From Pseudomonadota bacterium (GTDB lineage: Bacteria; Pseudomonadota; Gammaproteobacteria; Acidithiobacillales; Acidithiobacillaceae): a DNA stretch of 6,472 nucleotides. The stretch lies in assembly GCA_021827445.1 (NCBI GenBank), contig JAKAVW010000170.1, positions 1 to 6,472 of the forward strand, given 5' to 3'. The notes under the pieces are model-generated. The model was not told where the DNA came from, made no database searches, and saw nothing but the letters and a program-made list of their open reading frames with translations. The translations under genes were made by a program, and so were the position numbers. This document shows, one piece after another, positions 1 through 6,343 of this stretch. Each line of letters begins with the position of its first letter. Position 1 is the first letter of the stretch.

Positions 1-654
1 CCAGACCTCGCCCATAACCAGCTCGCCCCACCAGGGCAGCATGGCCAGCAGTAGGAAGACCAGTTCACCGGCGAACATATTGCCGAAAAGTCGCAAACCA
101 AGGCTCAGGGGCTTGGTGATTTCTTCAATCAGCGACATGATGATATTCATCGGCGCCAGCCAAATGCCGAAAGGATGGGTCAGGTAGGTCTTGAAGTAGG
201 AGAATCCTTTCACCCGCATTTTAGTTGCTACCATCAACAGGAAGATCGCGATGGCCACACCCAACGTCGTATTCAAGTTGACGGTCGGGGTGATGCGGAA
301 TTCCGTGATCCCAAACCAGTGCGCAACCGTGCCAGGCAGGTAGGCGGGGATAACGTCCAGGCTGTTCATCAGCAAAATCCACAGAAAGACGGTCATGGCG
401 ACGGGGGCGATCAAAGGATCTTTGACCGGGAAGCTGCCTTGCACCAGATCATCAATGAAATCAACAACACCTTCCAGCCAGTTCTGCATGCCGCTGGGGG
501 CGCTGGTCTGTAAACGTGCGCCCACCACCATGGCGGTAATGACCAGAATAGCAGCCACGACCCAACCCATGATGATGGTGTCGAGATTGAAGGTCCAGAA
601 GCCTTCGCCGATGGACCAGTTTACGAGGTGATGGGCGATATCGCCTGATGCCAC
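1..654 (-). CDS. atpB: F0F1 ATP synthase subunit a (partial, C-terminus outside window)
   Basis: Subunit a is the membrane stator of the F0 proton channel; it works against the c-ring in the inner membrane. The frame is open from a GTG at 654 to the window edge, giving 218 residues without a stop. The hallmark motif PLSLGLRLFGNMFAGEL lies at residues 182-198: Arg188 corresponds to the essential Arg210 of E. coli, and Glu197 to Glu219. Hydrophobic segments fall around residues 24-45, 82-103, 128-143 and 166-206. The E. coli protein has 271 residues, so roughly the last 50, including the position of His245, are missing. The GTG start is favoured because AAAGGAG sits 6 bases before it, inside the end of atpI, and only 2 bases separate the genes. 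Identity is certain; the start is very likely. Confidence 0.96.
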   Translation of the reverse strand, partial: MASGDIAHHLVNWSIGEGFWTFNLDTIIMGWVVAAILVITAMVVGARLQTSAPSGMQNWLEGVVDFIDDLVQGSFPVKDPLIAPVAMTVFLWILLMNSLDVIPAYLPGTVAHWFGITEFRITPTVNLNTTLGVAIAIFLLMVATKMRVKGFSYFKTYLTHPFGIWLAPMNIIMSLIEEITKPLSLGLRLFGNMFAGELVFLLLAMLPWWGELVMGEVW

Positions 655-656
655 GC

Positions 657-1028
657 TTAACTCCTTTGCCTGGTCCGTTCACGGACCAGAAATGCCATAA
701 ATACGAAATGAGTCAGCAAAAACCCGGCGACCAGCCCGATAACCGGCAGGTGCAACCAGAAGATTGCAAAAATGAGTCCGAGGATGGTAATAATCCAGCG
801 CTGCAACACCGCGCCACCCAGGCGCTGTGCAGCGCGATGCGTGGAGACGGGGAGCGCGATCAGGCGGCCACCCAAAATGAGCATGTTGATGACGCTCAAA
901 AATGCAGCAAACAGCACCGCGTAGGCTGCTTCCCGCCCCCAGCGCCAAACCACCAAGGCAGCCAGAAACAGGGCCAGCGTCAGCACTGTCGCAGTTACCC
1001 GCCCTACATAGGACGAGAAATTTACCAT
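657..1028 (-). CDS. atpI: ATP synthase subunit I (AtpI)
   Basis: AtpI is the small, poorly conserved membrane protein at the head of many atp operons; it is thought to assist assembly of the c-ring. The product has 123 residues from the ATG at 1028, close to the 126 of E. coli AtpI. Four hydrophobic segments lie at about residues 11-29, 33-55, 78-94 and 95-115, separated by a basic loop at 64-77 (THR, QR, QRW), and the C-terminus is basic (RERTRQRS). Identification rests on topology, size and position directly before atpB, since the family has few fixed motifs. A TTG at 1055 would add 9 charged residues but has no better ribosome binding site. The ATG also lacks a clear Shine-Dalgarno and sits directly after an inverted repeat. 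Confidence 0.88.
   Translation of the reverse strand: MVNFSSYVGRVTATVLTLALFLAALVVWRWGREAAYAVLFAAFLSVINMLILGGRLIALPVSTHRAAQRLGGAVLQRWIITILGLIFAIFWLHLPVIGLVAGFLLTHFVFMAFLVRERTRQRS
661..667 (-). promoter_or_regulatory. Strong ribosome binding site for atpB
   Basis: The minus strand reads AAAGGAG here, followed by a 6-base spacer and the GTG at 654. It overlaps the last codons of atpI. This supports a GTG start for atpB and translation coupled to atpI. It is the best Shine-Dalgarno match in the window, fitting the high expression expected of subunit a relative to AtpI. Confidence 0.8.
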
Positions 1029-1060
1029 GCCCGTTTGTTTTTCTTGCTCTTTCAACGGGC
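1029..1060 (-). repeat. Inverted repeat in the atpI leader
   Basis: Two perfect 7-base arms, GCCCGTT and AACGGGC, lie at 1054-1060 and 1029-1035 with an 18-base purine-rich loop (on the minus strand) between them. The second arm abuts the ATG at 1028. In RNA this could form a hairpin beside the atpI start, with the only weak Shine-Dalgarno-like purines (AAAGAG) in its loop. There is no U-run, so it is not an intrinsic terminator. It may be a translational control element or chance; the arms are short. Confidence 0.4.
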
Positions 1061-1079
1061 AGGTCCAGAATACGGGCAG

Positions 1080-1108
1080 AGTCTAAACAGGCTGATGCAA
1101 CCCGTCAA
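1080..1108 (-). promoter_or_regulatory. Predicted sigma-70 promoter for the atp operon
   Basis: On the minus strand TTGACG (1108-1103, 5 of 6 matches to TTGACA) is followed by an exact 17-base spacer and TAGACT (1085-1080, 4 of 6 matches to TATAAT, with the important first T, second A and last T kept). Transcription would begin near 1073, about 45 bases before the atpI ATG. The -35 begins 11 bases past the parB stop, in the widest gap of the left half of the window. The atp genes therefore probably have their own promoter as well as any read-through from parAB. Confidence 0.65.
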
Positions 1109-1118
1109 GAGCCGAAAC

Positions 1119-1967
1119 TCAGCTTTCGTCATCATCCAACGACACGCCCAGACGCCGGAAAAGCATCATTTCCTGTTCGGGATCATCCCAGCGAATCCGC
1201 AATTCGCCGCCCCGCCCCTGAGCACGCAAAACAACAGGCAGCCCCAGACGCGCCGCAATACGGGCTGAAAGCGCGGCCACATTGGGATCCTGGTCGGCTT
1301 TGGACGGCCTGACCCGGCCTTCGGCCTGCACCAAGCGTTCGGTGGCCCGCACACTCAAGGCCTCACGCACGACTCTATCCGCGAGCCGCACCTGACGATC
1401 GTCTGGCAACGTGAGCAGGGCGCGGGCGTGTCCCGCGCTGAGGGCGCCATTTTCGACATGGGGATGGAGGTCCGGACAGAGGCGCAGCAGGCGCAACTGA
1501 TTGCTGATGGCGGCCCGGGAACGACCCAGAGATTCCGCCAGCGCTTCGTGACTGAGGCCAAACTCGTCGAGCAGGCGTTGCAGGGCCTGGGCTTCTTCCA
1601 GAGGATTAAGAGCCTGGCGCTGGATATTTTCGATAATGCCGATGGCGAGGGCTTGTTCGTCACTGCACTCCCGGACCACGGCGGGGATATGGCTGAGACT
1701 GGCCAACTGCGCGGCACGCCAGCGGCGCTCACCGGCGATGATTTCGTAGCGACCACCGCCGATGGCGCGAATGACAATGGGCTGCACCACCCCCTGACTG
1801 CGGATGGAGGCGGCCAGCTCTTCCAGAGACTCCTCGCTGATCAAACCGCGTGGCTGATAACGGCCGCGTTGCAGCAAATCAACGGGAACCTCGCGCATAG
1901 CGCCGCCCGCGCTCCCTTCACTGGCGAAGAGGGCGTCCAGTCCGCGCCCGAGACCGACCCGCTTCAC
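1119..1967 (-). CDS. parB: Chromosome-partitioning protein ParB (Spo0J family)
   Basis: ParB binds parS sites near the origin, spreads as a CTP-dependent clamp and stimulates the ParA ATPase to segregate the chromosome. The product has 282 residues, a normal length. The N-terminus KRVGLGRGLDALF is the family's ParA-interacting segment. The ParB/Srx CTPase domain follows, with QPR at 38-40, the CTP-binding GERRWRA at 79-85 and ENIQR at 113-117. A helix-turn-helix lies at about 140-163 (HEALAESLGRSRAAISNQ), and the C-terminal dimerisation domain covers about 228-275. I chose the GTG at 1967 because it overlaps the parA stop as GTGA and yields the typical MK-start; an in-frame GTG at 1976 would add three residues. 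The acidic tail (LDDDES) is unremarkable. Confidence 0.96.
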   Translation of the reverse strand: MKRVGLGRGLDALFASEGSAGGAMREVPVDLLQRGRYQPRGLISEESLEELAASIRSQGVVQPIVIRAIGGGRYEIIAGERRWRAAQLASLSHIPAVVRECSDEQALAIGIIENIQRQALNPLEEAQALQRLLDEFGLSHEALAESLGRSRAAISNQLRLLRLCPDLHPHVENGALSAGHARALLTLPDDRQVRLADRVVREALSVRATERLVQAEGRVRPSKADQDPNVAALSARIAARLGLPVVLRAQGRGGELRIRWDDPEQEMMLFRRLGVSLDDDES

Positions 1968-2725
1968 TCCACCCACTCGCGCCGTAAAAACTCAGCGGCG
2001 ACACCCTGATAGGCCCGCGACCCGGCACAGGCCGGATCATATTCCAATGCAGCGCGGCCAAAACTGGGGGCTTCGGCCAGGCGGATATTGCGGGGTACCA
2101 CCGTACAATAGAGTTTATCCGGGAAATGGCGCTCCAGCTCCAGCCCCACTTCGGAGGAGAGGCGGTTGCGATTGTCGAACATGGTTCGCAGCAGGCCATG
2201 CACTTCGAGGCGTGGGTTGAGTTGCGCACGCACCCGGCGCACGGTGCCGAGCAACTGGGTCAGGCCTTCGAGGGCATAATATTCGCACTGCATGGGGATC
2301 AGCACGCTATCCGCGGCGACCAGTGCGTTAATGGTCAGCATATTGAGCGCGGGCGGGCAGTCGATCAGCACGTATTCGAAGTCACTCACTGGGGCCAACG
2401 CATTTTTAAGATACCGCTCACGGTCAGGTCGGCCATAAAGCTCAACCTCCGCACCGGCAAGATCGGGGCTGGAGGGTGCGAGAGAGAGACCCGCCGGAGA
2501 GGCGTTCAGCAGCACCGCGCTCAGCGGCAATTCGCCGAGGAGGACGTGGTAAATAGTCGACGTCGCGCTGCTGCCGAGACCAAGACCGGTAGTGGCGTTG
2601 GCCTGGGGATCGAGATCGATCAGGAGGACGCGTTTGCCCACCTGGGCCAGTCCGGCGGCCAGATTGACGGCGGTGGTAGTCTTACCCACCCCTCCCTTTT
2701 GATTGGCAATAGCGACCGTGCGCAT
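1964..2725 (-). CDS. parA: Chromosome-partitioning ATPase ParA (Soj family)
   Basis: ParA is a deviant Walker ATPase that binds the nucleoid non-specifically and, with ParB, moves the origin region. The product has 253 residues with no N-terminal helix-turn-helix, so it is the chromosomal (Soj) type and not the plasmid P1 type. The Walker A motif KGGVGKTTT is at 10-18 with signature Lys10 and catalytic Lys15. Walker A' (LLIDLDPQAN) is at 34-43 and Walker B (YVLIDCPP) at 118-125. The family segment NIRLAEAPSFG lies at 213-223. The ATG at 2725 matches the usual start just before the Walker A strand but has no Shine-Dalgarno. A TTG at 2755 (10 residues longer) has AAGGGA five bases before it, and an ATG lies at 2746, so the N-terminus is uncertain. 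Its stop overlaps the parB start. Confidence 0.96.
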   Translation of the reverse strand: MRTVAIANQKGGVGKTTTAVNLAAGLAQVGKRVLLIDLDPQANATTGLGLGSSATSTIYHVLLGELPLSAVLLNASPAGLSLAPSSPDLAGAEVELYGRPDRERYLKNALAPVSDFEYVLIDCPPALNMLTINALVAADSVLIPMQCEYYALEGLTQLLGTVRRVRAQLNPRLEVHGLLRTMFDNRNRLSSEVGLELERHFPDKLYCTVVPRNIRLAEAPSFGRAALEYDPACAGSRAYQGVAAEFLRREWVE

Positions 2726-2769
2726 GATGACTGGATAGACTTCCATCTTCGACAATGATTTCCCTTAGA

Positions 2770-2813
2770 GTACCCCGTAGCGGCGCAGGGGGCTAGGGCA
2801 TGATTACGGGTAC
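2770..2813. repeat. Imperfect inverted repeat at the rsmG-parA junction
   Basis: On the plus strand GTACCCCGTA (2770-2779) faces TACGGGTAC (2805-2813). They are complementary over 9 pairs with one bulged C, around a GC-rich 25-base centre. The repeat spans the rsmG stop codon (2795-2793) and ends just before the AAGGGA upstream of parA. No U-run follows on the minus strand, so it is not a standard terminator. It could be an operator dyad or RNA structure controlling parAB, or a processing site between the gid and par parts of the transcript. The function is inferred only from position. Confidence 0.4.
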
Positions 2814-3455
2814 ACACCAGGAAAGCAGCAGACGGGGCGGCAGGTCGGGGACAGCGAGTTCCTGACGAGCGATGTGGAGGGTCGCGGCACGCGGCCAGTC
2901 GGCCAACTCCGCCTCGACACCCGGACCTTTCTGCGCGAGCACCCGCGTGTGCGAACCCTGCAAGTGCCGGGTCATGGCGTCGAGACGAACGAGGGGCGCG
3001 GTGGCGCGGCTGATAATGACTTGTGGGAGGGGATCGGGGTGGTAATCTTCGCTGCCCTGTGGGGCAACTTGCACGTTGGTCAAGCCGAGAGCCGCGACGG
3101 CATGGCGGAGGAAGGCTACCCGCTTGGCCGCCGGTTCAACCAAGGTAAACGGTTGCGCCGGGCGGCAAATGGCCAGGGGAATACCGGGCAATCCGGCGCC
3201 GCTGCCGATATCCGCCACCGCGCCCCCCGGCAGGTAGGGTAGCACCGCCAGACTGTCCAGCAGATGGCGGGGCACCATCTCCAGGAGATCGCGTACCGCC
3301 GTCAGGTTGTGGGTGGCATTCCAGCGCTGCAGGAGGGCGAGATAGCGGATCAGCAGATTACGCTGCTCCGCATCAACACTTTCGAGGCCGAGGGCCGCCA
3401 GTCCGGCATCCAGACGGGCGCGCAGTACCTGCGGAGATATCTCCGGCTTGGCCAT
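2793..3455 (-). CDS. rsmG: 16S rRNA (guanine-527-N7)-methyltransferase RsmG
   Basis: RsmG (GidB) uses SAM to make m7G527 in the 530 loop of 16S rRNA; its loss gives low-level streptomycin resistance in several bacteria. The 220-residue product is near the usual length (207 in E. coli). The substrate-side signature NLTAVRD...RHLLDSLAVLPYL is at 50-75. The SAM-binding loop ADIGSGAGLPGIPLA is at 81-95, the acidic strand end with VEPAAKRVAFLRHA at 106-119, and SRA at 149-151. The ATG at 3455 follows the mnmG stop by 5 bases. No good Shine-Dalgarno is present, which suggests translation coupled to mnmG. All expected motifs are present and intact. Confidence 0.97.
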   Translation of the reverse strand: MAKPEISPQVLRARLDAGLAALGLESVDAEQRNLLIRYLALLQRWNATHNLTAVRDLLEMVPRHLLDSLAVLPYLPGGAVADIGSGAGLPGIPLAICRPAQPFTLVEPAAKRVAFLRHAVAALGLTNVQVAPQGSEDYHPDPLPQVIISRATAPLVRLDAMTRHLQGSHTRVLAQKGPGVEAELADWPRAATLHIARQELAVPDLPPRLLLSWCVPVIMP

Positions 3456-3460
3456 CGGGA

Positions 3461-5335
3461 TCAGCCGGCCTGCTGCAGACCGCGACGTTTCACGTGGATC
3501 AGGAGCAGGGAAATGGCCGCCGGGGTCACACCAGGGATGCGGCTGGCCAAACCGATGGTCTGGGGCCGCTGGCGGGCGAGGCGCTGCAGCACTTCGGTAG
3601 AGAGACCGCGCACCGCGGCGTAGTCCATGTCGGCAGGGATATCCGTACCCTCCCAGCGCGCGGCGCGGGTGATCTCATCGTGCTGGCGGGCGACGTAGCC
3701 GGCGTATTTACATTCGATCTCCAGTTGCTTCCGGGCCTGGGCATCCGTACAAAGGGGCAGCTCGAGGGTGTTGAGCAGGCCGACGTAATCCCAGTCAGGG
3801 CGGCGGAGGAGTTCGAGGGCGGTAACATCGTGGGAGAGGGAGTGCTCCATCTTCGCCGCAATACGCTCGGCGCTGACGCTACCGGGGTGGATGCGCAGGC
3901 CTTCAAGGCGGCGGCGCTCCGCCTGCACGATGTCCTGCTTGGTACTGAAGGCCGTCCAGCGCGCGTCATCCACCAGTCCCAACGCGCGGCCATGGGGGGT
4001 CAGACGCAAATCGGCATTGTCTTCGCGCAGTTGCAGGCGATACTCGGCGCGACTGGTGAACATGCGGTAGGGCTCGTCAAGACCGCGGGTGACGAGGTCA
4101 TCCACCATCACCCCCAGATAGGCCTCATGGCGACCGGGCGTCCACGCCGCGAGGTCACGGGCGCGGCGGGCGGCGTTGAGTCCGGCGAGCAGGCCCTGTG
4201 CCGCGGCCTCTTCGTAGCCGGTGGTGCCGTTGATCTGGCCCGCACAGAAAAGGCCGGGCAGGCGCTGGCTTTCGAGGCTGAGATGGAGGTCGCGGGGGTC
4301 GAGGTAGTCGTACTCGATGGCATAACCGGGACGCAAGAGAACGGCATTCTCCAGGCCGCGCATACTGCGCACCAGTTCCACCTGCACGGTAAAGGGCAGA
4401 CTGGTGGAAATGCCATTGGGGTAGACTTCGTGGGTATCGAGGCCTTCCGGCTCCAAAAAGATCTGGTGCGCGCTTTTGTCGGCAAAACGCACGACCTTAT
4501 CTTCGATGGACGGGCAGTAACGCGGCCCTACCGACTGGATATGACCACCGTACATGGCCGACTGGTGCAGATTCGCGGCGATGATCTCGTGGGTGCGCAG
4601 GTTGGTATGGGTAATATGGCAGGCGCGCTGGGGCACCGCGATGCGCTGGGTCATGAAGGAGAAGGCGGGTGGCGGGGTGTCACCGGGCTGCGCCTCCAAT
4701 ACGCTATAGTCGATGCTGCGACCGTCGATGCGCGGCGGCGTACCGGTCTTCAGACGCGCCACCGGAAAGGCCATCGCGCGCAGGCGCTGGGCGAGGGCGT
4801 TGGAAGGCGGATCGCCGGCACGGCCGGCGGCGTAGCTTTGGTCACCCATGTGGACCCGGCCGCCCAGGAAGGTCCCCGTGGTGAGGACGATCTGGGGTGC
4901 GCGCAGCGCCAGCCCCGTTTCGAGGATGACACCCGCGAGCGCATCACCCTCCATGAGCAGATCGCCGACCATGCCCTGGAACAGTTGCAGCGTAGGGAGG
5001 TCTTCGAGCAGGCGGCGCACGGCGCGTTTGTAAAGGCTGCGGTCGGCCTGGGCGCGCGTGGCGCGTACCGCCGGGCCTTTGCTGGCGTTGAGGGTGCGGA
5101 ACTGAATGCCCGCCTGATCAATGGCGAGGGCCATGATACCGCCGAGGGCGTCGACTTCTTTGACCAGATGCCCCTTACCGATACCACCGATGGCTGGATT
5201 GCAGGACATCTGGCCGATGGTGTCGAGGTTCTGGGTGAGCAGGAGTGTGCGCACGCCGAGACGGGCGGCCGCAGCCGCCGCTTCCGTCCCGGCGTGACCG
5301 CCGCCAACGACGATGACATCAAATTGATTTTGCAT
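3461..5335 (-). CDS. mnmG: tRNA uridine-5-carboxymethylaminomethyl modification enzyme MnmG (GidA)
   Basis: MnmG is the FAD-dependent partner of the GTPase MnmE; together they add the cmnm5 (or nm5) group to wobble uridine 34 of several tRNAs in the cytoplasm. The product has 624 residues (629 in E. coli). The dinucleotide-binding motif GGGHAG is at 11-16. The two conserved cysteines are in SCNPAIGG (Cys45) and the signature [10 protein letters not shown] (Cys274). [16 protein letters not shown] lies at 196-211, the second signature [17 protein letters not shown] at 373-389, and the C-terminal MnmE/tRNA-binding helical domain includes KYAGYVARQ at 543-551. The ATG at 5335 gives the usual N-terminus right before the first strand. 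The frame stays open upstream to a TTG at 5371, but those residues resemble no family extension. The Shine-Dalgarno is poor (GGAT), and the lipoprotein gene ends 7 bases earlier, so translation is probably coupled. Confidence 0.97.
   Translation of the reverse strand: MQNQFDVIVVGGGHAGTEAAAAAARLGVRTLLLTQNLDTIGQMSCNPAIGGIGKGHLVKEVDALGGIMALAIDQAGIQFRTLNASKGPAVRATRAQADRSLYKRAVRRLLEDLPTLQLFQGMVGDLLMEGDALAGVILETGLALRAPQIVLTTGTFLGGRVHMGDQSYAAGRAGDPPSNALAQRLRAMAFPVARLKTGTPPRIDGRSIDYSVLEAQPGDTPPPAFSFMTQRIAVPQRACHITHTNLRTHEIIAANLHQSAMYGGHIQSVGPRYCPSIEDKVVRFADKSAHQIFLEPEGLDTHEVYPNGISTSLPFTVQVELVRSMRGLENAVLLRPGYAIEYDYLDPRDLHLSLESQRLPGLFCAGQINGTTGYEEAAAQGLLAGLNAARRARDLAAWTPGRHEAYLGVMVDDLVTRGLDEPYRMFTSRAEYRLQLREDNADLRLTPHGRALGLVDDARWTAFSTKQDIVQAERRRLEGLRIHPGSVSAERIAAKMEHSLSHDVTALELLRRPDWDYVGLLNTLELPLCTDAQARKQLEIECKYAGYVARQHDEITRAARWEGTDIPADMDYAAVRGLSTEVLQRLARQRPQTIGLASRIPGVTPAAISLLLIHVKRRGLQQAG
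3486..3501. promoter_or_regulatory. Candidate parS (ParB-binding) site inside the 3' end of mnmG
   Basis: The minus strand reads TGATCCACGTGAAACG, matching 13 of 16 positions of the widely conserved parS palindrome TGTTTCACGTGAAACA. The central CACGTG and the whole GAAAC half are perfect. It lies over codons for IHVKR near the C-terminus of mnmG, about 1.5 kb upstream of parB on the same transcript. parS sites commonly sit in or next to gidA/gidB/parAB genes. One half-site is degenerate, so it may be a weak site, a decayed site or chance. Confidence 0.5.
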
Positions 5336-5342
5336 GGCGGGA

Positions 5343-5798
5343 TTATCCGCGTTTCCGCCGGGTTTTGACAATTTTTTTCAGGATAAAACGCGCCGCGAGG
5401 GGACCCGTGATCGGTTTGCCATCCCTACCGAGTTGGGTAAGCCGGTTTTCGCCGACACGGTAGAGCGTCGGCCCACCGCGCACGCCCTCCAGCCGGATGG
5501 TGTTGCCATCGACCCAGGAGAACATATTGCCGCGACGAAAAAGCTGGTCACCACGACCCACATATTGGGTGGTGATCTCATAGGCGTGATCTTTGCTTAA
5601 CGTGATGACCTCACGCACGCCGGGGCAGTCTGCGCAGGGGAGTACACCGGCATAGGTGCCAACCCAGTCTAGTGTCGCATGACGGGTGTGGGCGGTGCCC
5701 GGCTTCGGGGCTGGCGTGCGGGTTGTCGCGGCCGGTTGGGTGGCGCAACCGCCCAGGAGGATGGCGGCGGAGAGAAACAGGGCGTGCGGCCTTAGCAC
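5343..5798 (-). CDS. NlpE N-terminal-domain lipoprotein (copper-resistance/envelope-stress type)
   Basis: This is a predicted outer-membrane lipoprotein of 151 residues. From the GTG at 5798 it has a short signal peptide with basic residues, a hydrophobic core ([10 protein letters not shown]) and a lipobox LGGC with Cys18 as the lipidation site. A proline/threonine-rich linker runs to about 42. The NlpE N-terminal domain follows, with the diagnostic [14 protein letters not shown] at 47-60 holding a CxxC pair (Cys55, Cys58), and later [18 protein letters not shown] at 113-130. Unlike E. coli NlpE it has no second (OB-fold) domain. The GTG has AGGGG 7 bases upstream and overlaps the methyltransferase end by 7 bases; longer starts would bury the signal peptide. 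In E. coli NlpE links surface sensing and copper tolerance to the Cpx system. Whether that holds here is unknown. The C-terminus is strikingly basic ([11 protein letters not shown]). Confidence 0.85.
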   Translation of the reverse strand: MLRPHALFLSAAILLGGCATQPAATTRTPAPKPGTAHTRHATLDWVGTYAGVLPCADCPGVREVITLSKDHAYEITTQYVGRGDQLFRRGNMFSWVDGNTIRLEGVRGGPTLYRVGENRLTQLGRDGKPITGPLAARFILKKIVKTRRKRG

Positions 5799-6331
5799 CG
5801 CCAGACCCCTGCCGCCCGATCCACATCCTCCTGCAATTCCAGCAAAATCAGCCCCGGGAAAGCCCCTGCCAACTCCCCTAAACCCAGCCGATACGCCATA
5901 TTCTGCGGCCCGCGCCCGGCATACGCCCCGGCCCACGTCTCATAAAACAGCAAGCCGCCGGGCCGCAGCGCCGCCGCCAGCGCCGGGAACAGCGGCCGGT
6001 GCAAAAAATGCGCAACCACGATCACTGCAAATGACTCGGGCGCCGGTGGCCGGGCAATCGCATCCCGGCATTGCACCTGCAGGGGCAAGCCAACTGCCCG
6101 CTCGCGCAGCCCGGCCACGGCGCTTTCCGCATAATCCCAGGCCTCGGTCTCCAGACCGCGGCGTGCCAGAAACAACGCATTCCCGCCCCGTCCACAGGCC
6201 AGATCCAGCGCCCGGCCACTGGCGGGCAGCCAATCCGCATGCGCCGTCAAAAAAGGCAGCGGCTCTGGCTCCACCGCCTCCACTTGCGCATAACAGGCGT
6301 CCCAGCGCGCCCGTTTTTCGTCGTCTGTCAT
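5792..6331 (-). CDS. Class I SAM-dependent methyltransferase (TehB-like), substrate unknown
   Basis: This 179-residue protein has a Rossmann-type methyltransferase fold. Motif I is LDLACGRGGNALFLA at 42-56, and the acidic residue after strand 2 is in AWDYAE (Asp66). QCRDAI (Asp90) would contact the adenine, a strand-4 region lies at VIVVAHFLHR (103-112), and the post-motif ALRPGGLLFYETW is at 121-133. The N-terminal RWDACYAQ segment is typical of small TehB/thiopurine-like methyltransferases. The ATG at 6331 follows GAGGG with a 7-base spacer and lies 10 bases after the moaB stop; an open extension further upstream has no family resemblance. The protein stops at GVWRC, apparently before the final strands of the fold, so it may be slightly short. 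Nothing in the sequence fixes the substrate. Confidence 0.82.
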   Translation of the reverse strand: MTDDEKRARWDACYAQVEAVEPEPLPFLTAHADWLPASGRALDLACGRGGNALFLARRGLETEAWDYAESAVAGLRERAVGLPLQVQCRDAIARPPAPESFAVIVVAHFLHRPLFPALAAALRPGGLLFYETWAGAYAGRGPQNMAYRLGLGELAGAFPGLILLELQEDVDRAAGVWRC

Positions 6332-6338
6332 GGCCGTA

Positions 6339-6343
6339 CCCTC
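6339..6343 (-). promoter_or_regulatory. Ribosome binding site deciding the methyltransferase start
   Basis: GAGGG on the minus strand overlaps the moaB stop codon (6344-6342) and precedes the ATG at 6331 by 7 bases. It favours this ATG over any longer start in the open upstream frame and suggests coupling of the methyltransferase to moaB. Confidence 0.65.

Noticed and set aside
1113..1128. Short hairpin (CGAAA/TTTCG) over the parB stop as a terminator
   Set aside because: The stem is only five bases and AT-rich, with no following U-run; it is too weak to call a terminator.
648..1268. A 206-codon plus-strand open frame opposite atpI and the end of parB
   Set aside because: It spans two well-supported minus-strand genes and the gap between them; the composition is rich in Q, P and N, like random reverse-frame translation.
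1428..2009. A 193-codon plus-strand open frame opposite parB
   Set aside because: Antisense shadow of parB; no domain resemblance.
2126..2758. A 210-codon plus-strand open frame opposite parA
   Set aside because: Antisense shadow of the certain parA gene, with low-complexity, family-less translation.
5343..5351. DnaA-box-like TTATCCGCG beside the mnmG start, recalling oriC next to gidA in E. coli
   Set aside because: A single 7-of-9 match inside coding DNA, with no intergenic AT-rich region or further boxes; the lipoprotein gene abuts mnmG, so there is no room for oriC.
3494..5368. A 624-codon open frame on the plus strand covering almost all of mnmG
   Set aside because: It is codon-for-codon in register with mnmG on the opposite strand, so its stops appear only where mnmG uses TTA, CTA or TCA, which are rare in a GC-rich gene. 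The translation resembles no known family, and mnmG is unmistakable.
5336..5371. Longer MnmG start at a TTG (5371)
   Set aside because: The added twelve residues are out-of-frame lipoprotein coding sequence and unlike MnmG N-termini; the ATG at 5335 fits the family.
5520..5532. Thirteen-base identity (gaacatattgccg) shared with positions 73-85
   Set aside because: Both copies encode the tetrapeptide GNMF in unrelated genes (the lipoprotein and atpB); isolated and most likely chance.
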